Below are positions 26,162 through 34,711 of a stretch of 64,000 bases of DNA, in pieces. The stretch lies in contig NZ_RPFW01000001.1 in NCBI RefSeq assembly GCF_007827045.1, positions 286,519 through 350,518 on the forward strand, in the 5' to 3' direction. The position numbers were made by a program, and so were the translations under genes. Position 1 is the stretch's first letter. Each line of letters starts with the position of its first letter. The notes beneath the pieces were generated by a model. It was not told the DNA's origin. It searched no databases and saw nothing but the letters and a program-made list of their open reading frames with translations. Source of the stretch: Trebonia kvetii (GTDB lineage: Bacteria; Actinomycetota; Actinomycetes; Streptosporangiales; Streptosporangiaceae).

Positions 26162-26211
26162 GTGGTCGCCAGTTAAGCAGAGACGCAGATTGTGGTCACC
26201 GGCTAAGCAGA
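26162..26211 (+). repeat. Two tandem 20-bp repeats, 30-bp period
   Basis: GTGGTCGCCAGTTAAGCAGA at 26162 and GTGGTCACCGGCTAAGCAGA at 26192 differ at three positions. They resemble protein-binding iterons or subterminal repeats of a lost element. Confidence 0.5.
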
Positions 26212-26247
26212 CGTGGAGGAGCGTCGCCGGGCAAGCACACTGCACGG

Positions 26248-26268
26248 TGCGCGCACCGCGTGCGCGCA
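26248..26268. repeat. Perfect inverted repeat downstream of the YciI gene
   Basis: TGCGCGCAC-CGC-GTGCGCGCA forms a 9-bp stem with a 3-nt loop. It lies 39 bp beyond the YciI stop and could end that transcript, although no T-run follows on either strand. Confidence 0.45.
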
Positions 26269-26306
26269 GTGGTGGGAAGAGGCCGAGCGGGACGAGGCGA
26301 GGCTGG

Positions 26307-26579
26307 TCAGTCCGGGCTTGCCGCGTTCCATTCGCGGATCTGCCAGCCGCTGACGACACCGTTCAGGACGAAGGGGTCGGCCGAGACGAACTCTTCCGCG
26401 GCCTCGCGAGTGGTGAAGATCGCCATCGAGCCGGCGCGGTCGGAGAACGGGCCGAGGGTGAGCAGCACGCCGCGACGGAAGAATTCCTGGTACCTGGCCT
26501 GGTGTGCGGGGAAGTGCTCCACGGCGAGTGAGAGGTCGCCGCTGTCGTAGAAGAGGACGTGCCGCACGTCATTCGCCAT
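26307..26579 (-). CDS. YciI family protein
   Basis: A 90-residue protein (MANDVRHVLFYDSGDLSLAV...) with the dimeric alpha-beta barrel layout of YciI/DGPF proteins. It has the His in AVEHFPAHQARYQEFFRRG, then GPFSDRAGSMAIFTTREAAE and SADPFVLNGVVSGWQIREW. The conserved His/Asp pair (FPAHQ, SADPF) is present. Members are proposed to be enzymes or stress-linked partners of ECF sigma factors; no sigma gene is adjacent here. Monocistronic, with the ATG at 26579. Confidence 0.88.
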   Translation of the reverse strand: MANDVRHVLFYDSGDLSLAVEHFPAHQARYQEFFRRGVLLTLGPFSDRAGSMAIFTTREAAEEFVSADPFVLNGVVSGWQIREWNAASPD

Positions 26580-26716
26580 GCCGATACTCCGCTCTGCCGC
26601 GCTGATCCGAACTCGCTAATCGTGCCATGCGACCGGCCGACGCCGCAGTGGTACTGCCGCCGCCTGCTCCGTGGCGCCGCGTTGACGGTGCCCGCGCGGG
26701 CGGGTTAGGCTCAGTT

Positions 26717-26745
26717 TTGAGCAGTCGCTTAAAGCAGTTGCTCAA
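26717..26745. promoter_or_regulatory. Palindromic operator upstream of the TetR gene
   Basis: TTGAGCA (26717-26723) and TGCTCAA (26739-26745) form a perfect inverted repeat within a longer imperfect palindrome centred on TTAAA. The position, 32 bp before the TetR start, is typical of TetR autoregulation. Confidence 0.6.
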
Positions 26746-26777
26746 CAAGGCGTTACGCAGCGGAGGAAGGAGGCGGG

Positions 26778-27569
26778 GTGGCGGGCGATACGCGGGCGGT
26801 GCTTGTCCAGGCGGCCATCGACGTCTTGCGCGAGTCGGGGTTCGCGGGCGCGAGCGCGCGGCGGATCGCGCAGCGGGCGGGCACCAACCAGGCGCTGGTG
26901 TTCTACCACTTCGGCTCGGTCAATGACCTCCTGGTGGCGGCGCTCGAAGAGGTCAGCGCGCGGCGGATGGCTGCCTACCGCGAACTGCTCGACAGCACGG
27001 GGACGCTGGCCGAGCTGATCACGTCGGCGAGGAGCGTGTTCGAGGCGGACCTCGACGCGGGGCATGTGCGGGTGCTGACCGAGATGATCAGCGGCGCGCA
27101 GTCCGTTCCCGGGCTCGGCGAGCGGGTGGCGGCCTGCCTGGCGCCGTGGCGGGACTTCGCCGCGGCGGCGGTCAGGGACGTGCTCGCGGCCTCCCCCGTC
27201 GCCGCGCTGCTGCCCGCCGAGGAGGCGGCGCACGCGGTGGTGGCCGGCATCCTCGGCCTGGAGATGCTTGCCAGCCTGGACGGCGACCGGGCGGCGGCGC
27301 TCGCCCTGTTCGACCGGGCCCGGGCGGTCGGCGACGTGCTCGACCGGCTGCGCCCGCTCGCCGGCTTGCTCGACCTCGGCGGGACGCGAAGGGACGCGGG
27401 TGGGACGCGGTCAGACCCGGGCGGCACGCGAAGGGACGCGGGCGGGGCGCGGTCAGACCCGGGCGGGGCGTCGAAGGATCCCGGCGGCTCGCGGAAGGGT
27501 CTACGCGGACGGAAAGACCCACGGGCACGCAAAGACCCAGGCGGGTCAACGGAGAAGGGAGAACGCTGA
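26778..27569 (+). CDS. TetR family transcriptional regulator with repetitive tail
   Basis: 263 residues from GTG 26778 (GGAGGAAGGAGG upstream). The N-terminal TetR helix-turn-helix is ASARRIAQRAGTNQALVFYH. An all-helical ligand-binding domain extends to about residue 195. The last 65 residues are low complexity, built of seven-residue units GG(T/A)RRDA and GG(T/A)RSDP, then Lys/Arg-rich, encoded by near-identical DNA repeats at 27383-27480. The stop overlaps the ATG of the next gene (TGATG), so it likely controls itself and the epimerase gene through the palindrome at 26717-26745. Confidence 0.87.
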   Translation: MAGDTRAVLVQAAIDVLRESGFAGASARRIAQRAGTNQALVFYHFGSVNDLLVAALEEVSARRMAAYRELLDSTGTLAELITSARSVFEADLDAGHVRVLTEMISGAQSVPGLGERVAACLAPWRDFAAAAVRDVLAASPVAALLPAEEAAHAVVAGILGLEMLASLDGDRAAALALFDRARAVGDVLDRLRPLAGLLDLGGTRRDAGGTRSDPGGTRRDAGGARSDPGGASKDPGGSRKGLRGRKDPRARKDPGGSTEKGER

Positions 27570-28594
27570 TGCAGACCGATGTGGTGACAGGCGCGTTCGG
27601 CTACTCGGGAGCGGCCATCGCGCGAGAGCTGCGCGCGGCCGGTCACGAGGTACGGACGCTGACCGGGCATCCGCGCAGCGGACCGGAGGCGGAAGGCATC
27701 GATACCCGGCCGCTCGACTTCGCCGACCCGGAGGCGCTTGCCAGCGACATGGCCGGCGCGCACACCCTGTACTGCACGTACTGGGTGCGCTTCCCGCACG
27801 GCAGCGCCACCAGGGAGTCGGCGGTGACGAACAGCAAGATCCTGTTCGACGCGGCGAAACGCGCGGGCATCGAGCGCATCGTCTACGTCTCGATCCTGCA
27901 CGCGGACACCGCCTCCCCGTACCCGTACTTCAGCGGGAAGGGCCAGGTCGAGCAGCACCTGGCGGCGTGCGGCGTGCCGTACGCCGTCGCTCGCCCGGCG
28001 ATCCTGTTCGGCTCGTCGGCTCAGCGGGGCGTCTCTGCCAGCGTCCTGCTCAACAACATCGCGTGGCTGCTGCGCCACCTGCCCGTCTTCGGCATCGGGG
28101 ACGGCGGCCGCTACCGTGTCCGCCCGATTCACGTCGACGACCTCGCCAGGCTGCTCGTGGAGCTCGGCGCGCGGCAGGACAACGTCACGGTCGATGCGGT
28201 CGGACCTGAGGCCCCGACCTTCCGGGAGATGGCCGGCGCGATCCGCGCCGCGACCGGCAGCGGGTCGCTGCTCGCGCCGGTCCCCGGCTGGCTGATGCCG
28301 CCGCTGGCGACCCTGCTCGGCGCGGCGCTGCACGACGTGCTGCTCACCAGGGAGGAATACGAGTCCATGAAGGCCGGCCTCGCGGACTCGGACGCCCCCG
28401 CCACCGGCACGGAAAGCCTCACCGACTGGATCACCAGGCACGGCGATGAGCTCGGCCGGACTTACGCCAACGAGCTGGACCGCCACTACCGGCCCGACGG
28501 GGCCAGGGAGCACGCCGGCCGCGGGTTATACGGGCTTATTGTCGCGGCTGCGGGCCCGGGCCGTATGGTTGCGCTCGCGGCGCCGGCCCGGTAA
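27569..28594 (+). CDS. NAD(P)-binding epimerase/NmrA-like protein
   Basis: 341 residues from ATG 27569, overlapping the TetR stop. The Rossmann motif VVTGAFGYSGAAIARELRA (TGxxGxxG) is followed by LDFADPEALASDMAGAHTLY. The active-site-like region YPYFSGKGQVEQHL retains a Tyr and Lys (YFSGKG), and VRPIHVDDLARLLVEL is the conserved extended-SDR segment. The C-terminus holds a hydrophobic stretch (LLAPVPGWLMPPLATLLGAAL) that may sit on the membrane, like NDUFA9-type relatives. The substrate is unknown. It is coupled to the upstream regulator. Confidence 0.85.
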   Translation: MQTDVVTGAFGYSGAAIARELRAAGHEVRTLTGHPRSGPEAEGIDTRPLDFADPEALASDMAGAHTLYCTYWVRFPHGSATRESAVTNSKILFDAAKRAGIERIVYVSILHADTASPYPYFSGKGQVEQHLAACGVPYAVARPAILFGSSAQRGVSASVLLNNIAWLLRHLPVFGIGDGGRYRVRPIHVDDLARLLVELGARQDNVTVDAVGPEAPTFREMAGAIRAATGSGSLLAPVPGWLMPPLATLLGAALHDVLLTREEYESMKAGLADSDAPATGTESLTDWITRHGDELGRTYANELDRHYRPDGAREHAGRGLYGLIVAAAGPGRMVALAAPAR

Positions 28595-28613
28595 CGGCCC
28601 TCGCGGCGGCGGA

Positions 28614-29462
28614 TCAGAAGAGGGTGGCCGGCGGAGTCAGCGGTTCGGGGAGCGGGTCGACCTCGGGCACGCGAGCGCGCACGTCGGCGTGGAAGCGGCG
28701 GGCCAGGTCGAGTGAGTCCACGTTGTCCGGGGTGTGGATGAAGACCGTCGGTGAGCGGCCCTCGCGCAGCCAGGCGGCCACCGTGTCGGCCCACGGCTGC
28801 CAGCCCGCCGCGGTGCGCGCCGGGTCGTCACGGCCGATGTAGCGGACGATCGGCCGCCTGGTGAGTGCGCGTGTCCTGCGCGGCGCGCGCGGCTTGTTGC
28901 GCCACGCCTCACGCTCGGCGTCGCTGGCCGGCAGGCCGTCGAACAGGACGGTGGTGTCGAAGGGGACCCATTCGGCGCCGACGGCGCCCAGAACCCGTTC
29001 GAGCTGCTCGCCTGCCCGCGCGTCGGTCAAGAACGCCGGGTGCCGCACCTCGGCGCAGTACTGGCGGTCGCGCGGCAGGCGGGCGAGGAAGCCCGCGAGC
29101 GCACCGAGGCCGTCCGGGCCGAACGACGGCGGCAGCTGGATCCACAGCGCGTGCACGCGCTCGCCGAGCGGCTCGATCGCGGCGAGGAAGGCGTGCAACG
29201 GTTCGTCGGCATCCGCCAGGCGGCGCTCGTGGGTGATGACCCGCGGCAGCTTGAGCACGAACCGGAAGCCGGGGTCCGTCTGGGCGGCCCAGGTCCGCAC
29301 CACGTCGACGGCCGGCGTCGCGTAGAAGGTGGTGTTGCCCTCGACAGCGTTGCACCACGTCGCGTAGGCGGCGAGCCGCTCGCGCGGCGGCAGCGTGGCG
29401 GGCAGGTAGCGGCCCTGCCAGGGGGCGTACGTCCACATCGCGGTGCCGACGTGGAGTCTCAT
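28614..29462 (-). CDS. DUF72 family protein
   Basis: 282 residues from ATG 29462 (MRLHVGTAMWTYAPW); a TTG six codons upstream is an alternative. The TIM-barrel DUF72/YecE signature is visible as GTAMWTYAPWQGRYLP, then YATWCNAVEGNTTFYATP, FRFVLKLPRVITHER and WIQLPPSFGPDG, ending with the late VRYIGRD and FIHTPDNVDSLDLARRF blocks. Function is unknown; a role in nucleic-acid or cofactor metabolism has been suggested for the family. It stands alone between divergent neighbours. Confidence 0.9.
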   Translation of the reverse strand: MRLHVGTAMWTYAPWQGRYLPATLPPRERLAAYATWCNAVEGNTTFYATPAVDVVRTWAAQTDPGFRFVLKLPRVITHERRLADADEPLHAFLAAIEPLGERVHALWIQLPPSFGPDGLGALAGFLARLPRDRQYCAEVRHPAFLTDARAGEQLERVLGAVGAEWVPFDTTVLFDGLPASDAEREAWRNKPRAPRRTRALTRRPIVRYIGRDDPARTAAGWQPWADTVAAWLREGRSPTVFIHTPDNVDSLDLARRFHADVRARVPEVDPLPEPLTPPATLF

Positions 29463-29509
29463 GACTTTGAGGCTATCCAAGGGACAAAGGGATGCAACAC
29501 GTGTTCGGC

Positions 29510-31804
29510 TTACTCGCTCCTGCCCGCCGTCTCGTTGATCGCGTGCCAGACCTTCTCCGCGGTCAGCGGCATGTCCAGGTGACGGATGCCGTAGGGGGAC
29601 AGTGCGTCCATGACCGCGTTGACCAGTGCCGGGGTGACGCCGATGGTGCCGGACTCGCCCATGCCCTTGACGCCGAGCGGGTTGACGGTCGAGGGGGTCA
29701 CCACCGAATAGGACTCGATGTTCGGCAGCGTCTCGGCGAACGGGACCGCGTAATCCATCAGCGAGGCGGACATCGGCTGGCCCGTCTCGTCGTACAGCAC
29801 CTGTTCGGTCAGCGCTTGGCCGACGCCCTGGGCGACCGCGCCGTGCACCTGACCCTCGACGAGCAGCGGGTTGACCTGCACGCCGCAGTCGTCGACCGCG
29901 ATCACCCGCAGCAGTGTGACCTGCCCGGTCTCCGGGTCGACCGCGACCTCGCAGCCGTACGCACCCGAGGCGTAGGTCTCCTGCGGCGCGCCGCTTGACC
30001 CGCTCGCGGTGATGCCGCCGAGCCTGGCGGCCGCGTCGGCGACCGGCATCGGGGCGTCCACCCGGCGGGCCGCGTCGAGCACCGCCTGGCAGGCGTTGTG
30101 TATCGCGGTGCCGCCCGCCGCCAGGGACCGGGAGCCGAACGTGCCGTAGCCGAACGGCGCCGTGTCCGTGTCGCCGAACACCACCGTCACGTCGTCGTAG
30201 TCGACGCCCAGCAGGTCGGCGGCGAGCTGGGCGAAGGCGGTCTCGTGACCCTGGCCGTGACCGCTCGTGCCGACGGCCACCGTGACCTTGCCGTCGGCGG
30301 CGACGGTGACCGTGGCCTGGTCGCCGATCGTGCCGTCAGGGCCTGGTACGCGCGGCACGATGCCGCCGGGCTCCACGAATGTCGCGATGCCCCGGCCAAC
30401 GAGCGTGCCCGGAGGAGTAGGCCGAGCTTGCCCCCTAGGGGAGCGCCCCCCCGTACCCCCCGGCTGCGCGCCCGATGCGAAAGGCGCGAGTGTATCGGGC
30501 GCGCATGAAGCGGTCGATTCCAGCTTCTGCATAAGCAGGTCTAGGCCCGCGTGATAGTCGCCGCTCTCATAGGTGAGGCCGGTGCAGGTCGTGTACGGGA
30601 AGGCGCTGGCCGGGATGAAGTTGCGGCGCCTGATCTCGGCCGGGTCGAGGCCGGTCTCCCTGGCCAGCATGTCGACGAGGCGCTCGGTGAAGTAGGCGCC
30701 CTCCGGGCGGCCCGCGCCGCGGTACGGGCCGATCGGGGTGGTGTTGGCGAAGACGCCGATCAGCTCGACGTCGAAGTGCTCGATGCGGTAGCCCTGCGGG
30801 AGCATCGGGCCGAGGCGGCCGAGTAGCGAGCCTGGTGCGTTCGGCGTGAAATACGCGCCGAAGCTGGCGTGCACGGTGCCGCGCATCGCGACGATGTTCC
30901 CCGCGGCGTCGGCGGCGAGTTCCAGGTCAGCCACCTGGTCGCGGCCGTGGGTGGTCGCGGTGAACGACTCGCTGCGTTCCTCGATCCACTTCACCGGCCG
31001 GTGCAGTGCCCGCGCGGCGGCGATCACCGCCACCTGGTCGGGATAGATGGGGCCCTTGGCGCCGAACGCCCCGCCGACATCGCCCGCGAGCACGCGGATT
31101 TCTGTCGCTTGCATGCCGAGGATCTTCGCGAGCCAGTCGCGTGAGCCGTGCGGGCGCTGGGTGGGCAGCCGGACGGTGAGCCGGCCGTCGTCCGCCGGGT
31201 AGGCGAGGACGCCGCGCGGCTCCAGCGCCACCGGGGCGATGCGCTGGCTGGTCATCCGCTGTCTCACCCGGAACGCGGCACCCTGGAAAGCGGCGTCCGC
31301 GTCGCCGGCGGTGAGGCGCTTGCGGAAGGCGATGTTGCTCGTGGCGCCCTCGTGCAGCAGCGGTGCGCCGTTGGCGGCGGCGTCGAGCGCGACGGTGACC
31401 GCGGGCAGGTCCTCGTAGTCGACGGCGACAAGTTCGGCGGCGTCGGCGGCACGCTCCGGCGTGTCGGCGACGACAAGGACGACCGGCTCCCCGGCCCACA
31501 GCGCCTTGCCGCTCGCGAGCACGTGGTGTTCCGGGTTGAGCGAGCCTGGCGGGAGGTTCTCGCCGCCGGGGAGGGGGCCGACGCCGAGCGCTGCCAGGTC
31601 GGCGGCGGTGTATACGGCGGCGACCCCTGCTGCCGCGCGGGCCTCGGTGACGTCGATGGCGGTGATCGCGGCGTGGGCCAGCGGGGAGCGGACGAAGAAC
31701 GCGTGCAGGGTACCCGGCGGCGTCACGTCGTCGACGTACTGGCCGCGGCCGGTGAGCAGCGGCGGGTCCTCGCGGCGGGTGAGCGGCCGTCCGATGAGCG
31801 TCAT
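29510..31804 (-). CDS. Molybdenum hydroxylase large subunit (CO/xanthine dehydrogenase-like)
   Basis: 764 residues binding the molybdopterin cofactor. It begins MTLIGRPLTRREDPPLLTGR and has the cofactor motif IGPYRGAGRPEGAYFTERL. The form I CoxL active-site loop AYRCSFR is absent, so it belongs with form II or other xanthine-dehydrogenase-family hydroxylases. GTSGHGQGHETAFAQL and the late VKGMGESGTIGVTPALVNAV carry the conserved Gln and Glu. An Ala/Pro/Gly-rich insertion of about 45 residues lies near residue 430. Its ATG overlaps the stop of the FAD subunit gene (ATGA). The substrate cannot be assigned. Confidence 0.88.
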   Translation of the reverse strand: MTLIGRPLTRREDPPLLTGRGQYVDDVTPPGTLHAFFVRSPLAHAAITAIDVTEARAAAGVAAVYTAADLAALGVGPLPGGENLPPGSLNPEHHVLASGKALWAGEPVVLVVADTPERAADAAELVAVDYEDLPAVTVALDAAANGAPLLHEGATSNIAFRKRLTAGDADAAFQGAAFRVRQRMTSQRIAPVALEPRGVLAYPADDGRLTVRLPTQRPHGSRDWLAKILGMQATEIRVLAGDVGGAFGAKGPIYPDQVAVIAAARALHRPVKWIEERSESFTATTHGRDQVADLELAADAAGNIVAMRGTVHASFGAYFTPNAPGSLLGRLGPMLPQGYRIEHFDVELIGVFANTTPIGPYRGAGRPEGAYFTERLVDMLARETGLDPAEIRRRNFIPASAFPYTTCTGLTYESGDYHAGLDLLMQKLESTASCAPDTLAPFASGAQPGGTGGRSPRGQARPTPPGTLVGRGIATFVEPGGIVPRVPGPDGTIGDQATVTVAADGKVTVAVGTSGHGQGHETAFAQLAADLLGVDYDDVTVVFGDTDTAPFGYGTFGSRSLAAGGTAIHNACQAVLDAARRVDAPMPVADAAARLGGITASGSSGAPQETYASGAYGCEVAVDPETGQVTLLRVIAVDDCGVQVNPLLVEGQVHGAVAQGVGQALTEQVLYDETGQPMSASLMDYAVPFAETLPNIESYSVVTPSTVNPLGVKGMGESGTIGVTPALVNAVMDALSPYGIRHLDMPLTAEKVWHAINETAGRSE

Positions 31805-32880
31805 AAGCTCCGGCCTCCTCGGGCGATCGCCTTGGCCAGGGCACGGCGGGTGAGGACTTCGGCCAGGTGGGCACGGTAGTCGGCGCTGGCGTGCTGGTCG
31901 CCTAGCAGGCTGACACGGTTAGCAGAGCCCGGGGACTCCGTCGTGACCTGCGCCGCGGCGGCGGCCAGCGTCTCTTGGGTGGGGAAGGCGTCCTTGAGCA
32001 GGGCCTCGGCCGCCCGGGCGCGGTAAGGACGCGGAGAGATTCCGGTGACAGCGATCGCGGCGCTGGCCAGGCTGCCGTCGGCGAGGTCCGTGACGTGACC
32101 GTTCGAGTCGGTGAGCCGGCCTCCTTTGTAGGTGAGGACGACCGCGACGCCCGCCAGCGGGAGGTGGCTGGCCGGGTGCGGGAACTTCTCGTAGGCGCTG
32201 GCAGTGCCACCCTGGTGGCTGATCCTGATGTGGGTGATGATCTCGTCGTCGGCCAGGTCCGTGGTGTAGATGCCCTGGAGGAAGTCGTCGAGGGCGATCT
32301 CGCGCTTGCCGATGTTCAAGGGTTCCTTGCGGGTGCGGCGGGGAGTGTACGGTCCCAGGTGCGATTCGGGGTGCCTGCCCTTGCGGGAGGCGATCGTGAG
32401 CACCGCGTTCAGGGCCAGTAGGACCGCCGGGAGGTCGGATGCCGGGTCGCCGTGGGCCACCGCCCCCCCGATCGTGCCCCGCGCGCGGACCTGCGGGTCG
32501 GCGAGGACCGTGAGCACGTCCGTGATGGCCGGGACCCCCTCGGCGCGGTGCGGGGCGACGTTCTCGTTACGGCCCCGGATGACCCCGCCGTTGAGCAGCG
32601 CGTCGCGGCCGAGCTGCCGGTAGGTGCTGAGTGCCCCGATGGAACCGCCGAAAGAGCCGCCGACAACCGAACTCATCCAGCCGCCGCGCCTGAGCTCGGG
32701 GAGGTCGGCGATGTCGATGAGAACCTGCGGGGCGGCCAGGCGGAGCTTCATCATGGGCAGCAGCGACTGGCCGCCCGCGATGAGCTTCGCCTCCTGGTCC
32801 GCGGCGTGTGCCTCGTCCAGCAAGTCGAGGGCCTCATCCAGGGTGCGCGCGCGGACGTAGGCGAAGTCGGCGGGGAACAT
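31801..32880 (-). CDS. Molybdenum hydroxylase FAD-binding subunit
   Basis: 359 residues of the CoxM/FAD-binding type. It has LIAGGQSLLPMMKLRLAAPQ (first FAD-binding loop), then VRARGTIGGAVAHGDPASDL (second, TIGG) and LPLAGVAVVLTYKGG with a C-terminal CO_deh_flav domain. It is longer than usual by about 60 residues: a Gly/Ser insert around 70-85 (SSVVGGSFGGSIGA) and a basic insert around 190 (ESHLGPYTPRRTRKEP). It sits between the small and large subunit genes, 6 bp after the former and overlapping the latter, as in coxSML-like operons. Confidence 0.88.
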   Translation of the reverse strand: MFPADFAYVRARTLDEALDLLDEAHAADQEAKLIAGGQSLLPMMKLRLAAPQVLIDIADLPELRRGGWMSSVVGGSFGGSIGALSTYRQLGRDALLNGGVIRGRNENVAPHRAEGVPAITDVLTVLADPQVRARGTIGGAVAHGDPASDLPAVLLALNAVLTIASRKGRHPESHLGPYTPRRTRKEPLNIGKREIALDDFLQGIYTTDLADDEIITHIRISHQGGTASAYEKFPHPASHLPLAGVAVVLTYKGGRLTDSNGHVTDLADGSLASAAIAVTGISPRPYRARAAEALLKDAFPTQETLAAAAAQVTTESPGSANRVSLLGDQHASADYRAHLAEVLTRRALAKAIARGGRSL

Positions 32881-32886
32881 GCGGCG

Positions 32887-33468
32887 CTATCCTTCGGCCT
32901 CGCCGGGCGCGCCCGCGTCCGGTGTGCCAGCGTCCGGCGTGCCGTTGCCCGCTGCCCCGCCGTCCTGGTTCGCGGTGCGGCTCAGCCAGGCGGCGCGCGC
33001 GGCGGCGGCGACGATGTTCTGGTAGCCGGTGCAGCGGCAGATGTTGCCGGCCAGCGCGCGGCGGATGTCCGCCTCGCCGGGGTCTGGATCGTCGGCGAGG
33101 AGCTGGCGGACCGCCATCACCATGCCGGGCGTGCAGTAGCCGCACTGCAGGGCGTGCTCTTCCTGGAAGGCCTGCTGGATGGGATGCAGGCCGTCCGCCC
33201 TGTCCGCGTTGTCGGGGGCCAGTCCCTCGATCGTGGTTACCTCGTGACCGTCGGCCTGCGCCGCCAGGACCGTGCAGGACTTGACGGCGATGCCATCCAG
33301 GGCCACCGTGCAGGCGCCGCACTGGGTGGTGTCGCAGCCGACGTGCGTGCCGGTGAGGCGCAACTGGTCGCGGAGGAAGTGCACAAGCAGGGTGCGAGCG
33401 GCAACGGTGGCGGAGCGCGGAACGCCGTTGACCGTCATCTGGACGGGAACCTCCAGCGAAGCGGGCAT
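32887..33468 (-). CDS. Molybdenum hydroxylase iron-sulfur subunit
   Basis: 193 residues from ATG 33468 with GAGGAGG 6 nt upstream. The plant-type [2Fe-2S] motif [12 protein letters not shown] is followed by a fourth Cys in [10 protein letters not shown]. The second cluster is CGYCTPGM and [12 protein letters not shown]. An Ala/Gly/Pro-rich tail with duplicated PDAGTPDAG ends the protein. It passes electrons from the Mo centre to FAD. First gene of the minus-strand operon, divergent from the Rrf2 gene with a 98-107-bp shared control region. Confidence 0.92.
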   Translation of the reverse strand: MPASLEVPVQMTVNGVPRSATVAARTLLVHFLRDQLRLTGTHVGCDTTQCGACTVALDGIAVKSCTVLAAQADGHEVTTIEGLAPDNADRADGLHPIQQAFQEEHALQCGYCTPGMVMAVRQLLADDPDPGEADIRRALAGNICRCTGYQNIVAAAARAAWLSRTANQDGGAAGNGTPDAGTPDAGAPGEAEG

Positions 33469-33575
33469 TGCGGCCTCCTCTTTCGCTCGCCTAACTTCCA
33501 AATGCGAACGATTGCAGCCTAGTCCACAGCCGGTCGATGTCTCTATTCCGATCGGCAAGCTGCATAATGGCGGTC

Positions 33576-34025
33576 ATGCGACTGTCCGCACGCGCCGACT
33601 ACGCGCTGCGCGCCGCCATTGAGCTCGCGGCGGCGCAGGAAGGCCATGTCACGGCCGAGCAGCTCGCCCAGGCGCAGAACATACCGGGTAAGTTCCTCGA
33701 GACGATCCTGACGCACCTGCGGCGCAGCAACATCGTGCGCAGCCAGCGCGGGCCGGACGGCGGCTTCTGGCTGGCCAGGCCCGCGTCGGAGATCTCGCTC
33801 GCGGACATCATCCGCGCCATCGACGGCCAGCTGCTCGGCGTCCGCGGCGAGCGCCCGGAGAACGTCTCCTACCCTGGTGCCGCCGAGCCGCTGCAGCGGG
33901 TGTGGATCGCACTGCGCGCGAACGAGCGGGCCGTGCTCGAGACGGTGACGCTCGCCGACATCGTGTCCGGTGAGCTGCCCGAGCAGGTCGCCATCCTCGT
34001 CAACAGCCCGCAGGCCTGGGTCTAG
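33576..34025 (+). CDS. Rrf2 family transcriptional regulator
   Basis: 149 residues from ATG 33576 (MRLSARADYALRAAIELAAA); ATG 33567 would add MAV. The winged helix (TAEQLAQAQNIPGKFLETIL with RSQRGPDGGFWLARP as the wing) is a typical Rrf2 domain. No cysteine occurs anywhere in the protein, so it cannot carry the three-Cys iron-sulfur site of IscR/NsrR. Its divergent placement beside the iron-sulfur subunit gene suggests it controls the hydroxylase operon, which is inference. Confidence 0.88.
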   Translation: MRLSARADYALRAAIELAAAQEGHVTAEQLAQAQNIPGKFLETILTHLRRSNIVRSQRGPDGGFWLARPASEISLADIIRAIDGQLLGVRGERPENVSYPGAAEPLQRVWIALRANERAVLETVTLADIVSGELPEQVAILVNSPQAWV

Positions 34026-34079
34026 GCCAGGTCCTGACGCGCCCGGCCACCCGGCCGGAGAATATCCGTAAGCTAATGG

Positions 34080-34122
34080 AAAGCCCCGCGCGCTGTGCTT
34101 AGGCACTAGCGCGCGGGGCTTT
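34080..34122. terminator. Bidirectional intrinsic terminator
   Basis: AAAGCCCCGCGCGCT (34080-34094) and AGCGCGCGGGGCTTT (34108-34122) pair perfectly over 15 bp around a 13-nt loop, with A-tract and T-tract edges. It lies between the convergent Rrf2 and clgR genes. Confidence 0.9.
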
Positions 34123-34148
34123 CGCTGCCTGTCTGCTGCGGCCGAAGG

Positions 34149-34562
34149 CTAAACCCCGACCACCGACGGGAACTTGTCGAGACCGTCAAGGCCGTCATCG
34201 AGATCGTCGTCGAGCGGCTCGGCCGCCTCGGGAATCTCCACGCCGGCCCGGTCAACCGGCAGCCGCTCGCTCGGAATCCGCAGGCCAGGCTCGCGCAGGG
34301 CGCCGGCGAGCACCGGCTCATTCTGCAGCTCGGCCAGGGCGAAGTTGTCGGAAACCTCGCGGAAGACCTGGGACAGCGGGGTGTCGAGCGCGGCGCAGAT
34401 CGCCGCGAGCAGCTCCGAGGAGGCTTCCTTGCGGCCGCGCTCCACCTCGGACAGGTAGCCAAGGGACACTCGTGCGGACGCGGATACCTCGCGCAGAGTG
34501 CGGCCCTGCCTGACGCGCAGCCGACGCAGCACGTCGCCGAGCAGTTGACGAAGCAGTACCAT
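34149..34562 (-). CDS. clgR: ClgR-like XRE regulator
   Basis: 137 residues. The helix-turn-helix block [20 protein letters not shown], then [20 protein letters not shown], is nearly diagnostic of ClgR, which activates clp protease and related stress genes in actinobacteria. The C-terminal half is longer than in mycobacterial ClgR and acidic ([13 protein letters not shown]), ending in SVVGV, a possible Clp-recognised tail. Its neighbourhood (cinA, pgsA, rimO, ftsK) matches the conserved actinobacterial context of clgR. Confidence 0.85.
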   Translation of the reverse strand: MVLLRQLLGDVLRRLRVRQGRTLREVSASARVSLGYLSEVERGRKEASSELLAAICAALDTPLSQVFREVSDNFALAELQNEPVLAGALREPGLRIPSERLPVDRAGVEIPEAAEPLDDDLDDGLDGLDKFPSVVGV

Positions 34563-34639
34563 CGTCGCACCCCTTTCTGAGCCGTAACCGCTTGCCGGTG
34601 TCTGGTGCCGAAGTTACCGGATCGCGATCTCGCTAGCTC

Positions 34640-34661
34640 CACCGTACCTGCCAGTACGGTG
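34640..34661. promoter_or_regulatory. Palindrome upstream of clgR
   Basis: CACCGTAC-CTGCCA-GTACGGTG is a perfect 8-bp inverted repeat with a 6-bp spacer, 78 bp ahead of the clgR start and just beyond the cinA stop. A candidate operator for clgR or a neighbour. Confidence 0.5.
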
Positions 34662-34711
34662 CGCCCGCGATACCACCACCTGGTGTGTTCGCTCCTGACG
34701 TAACGCTGTAA

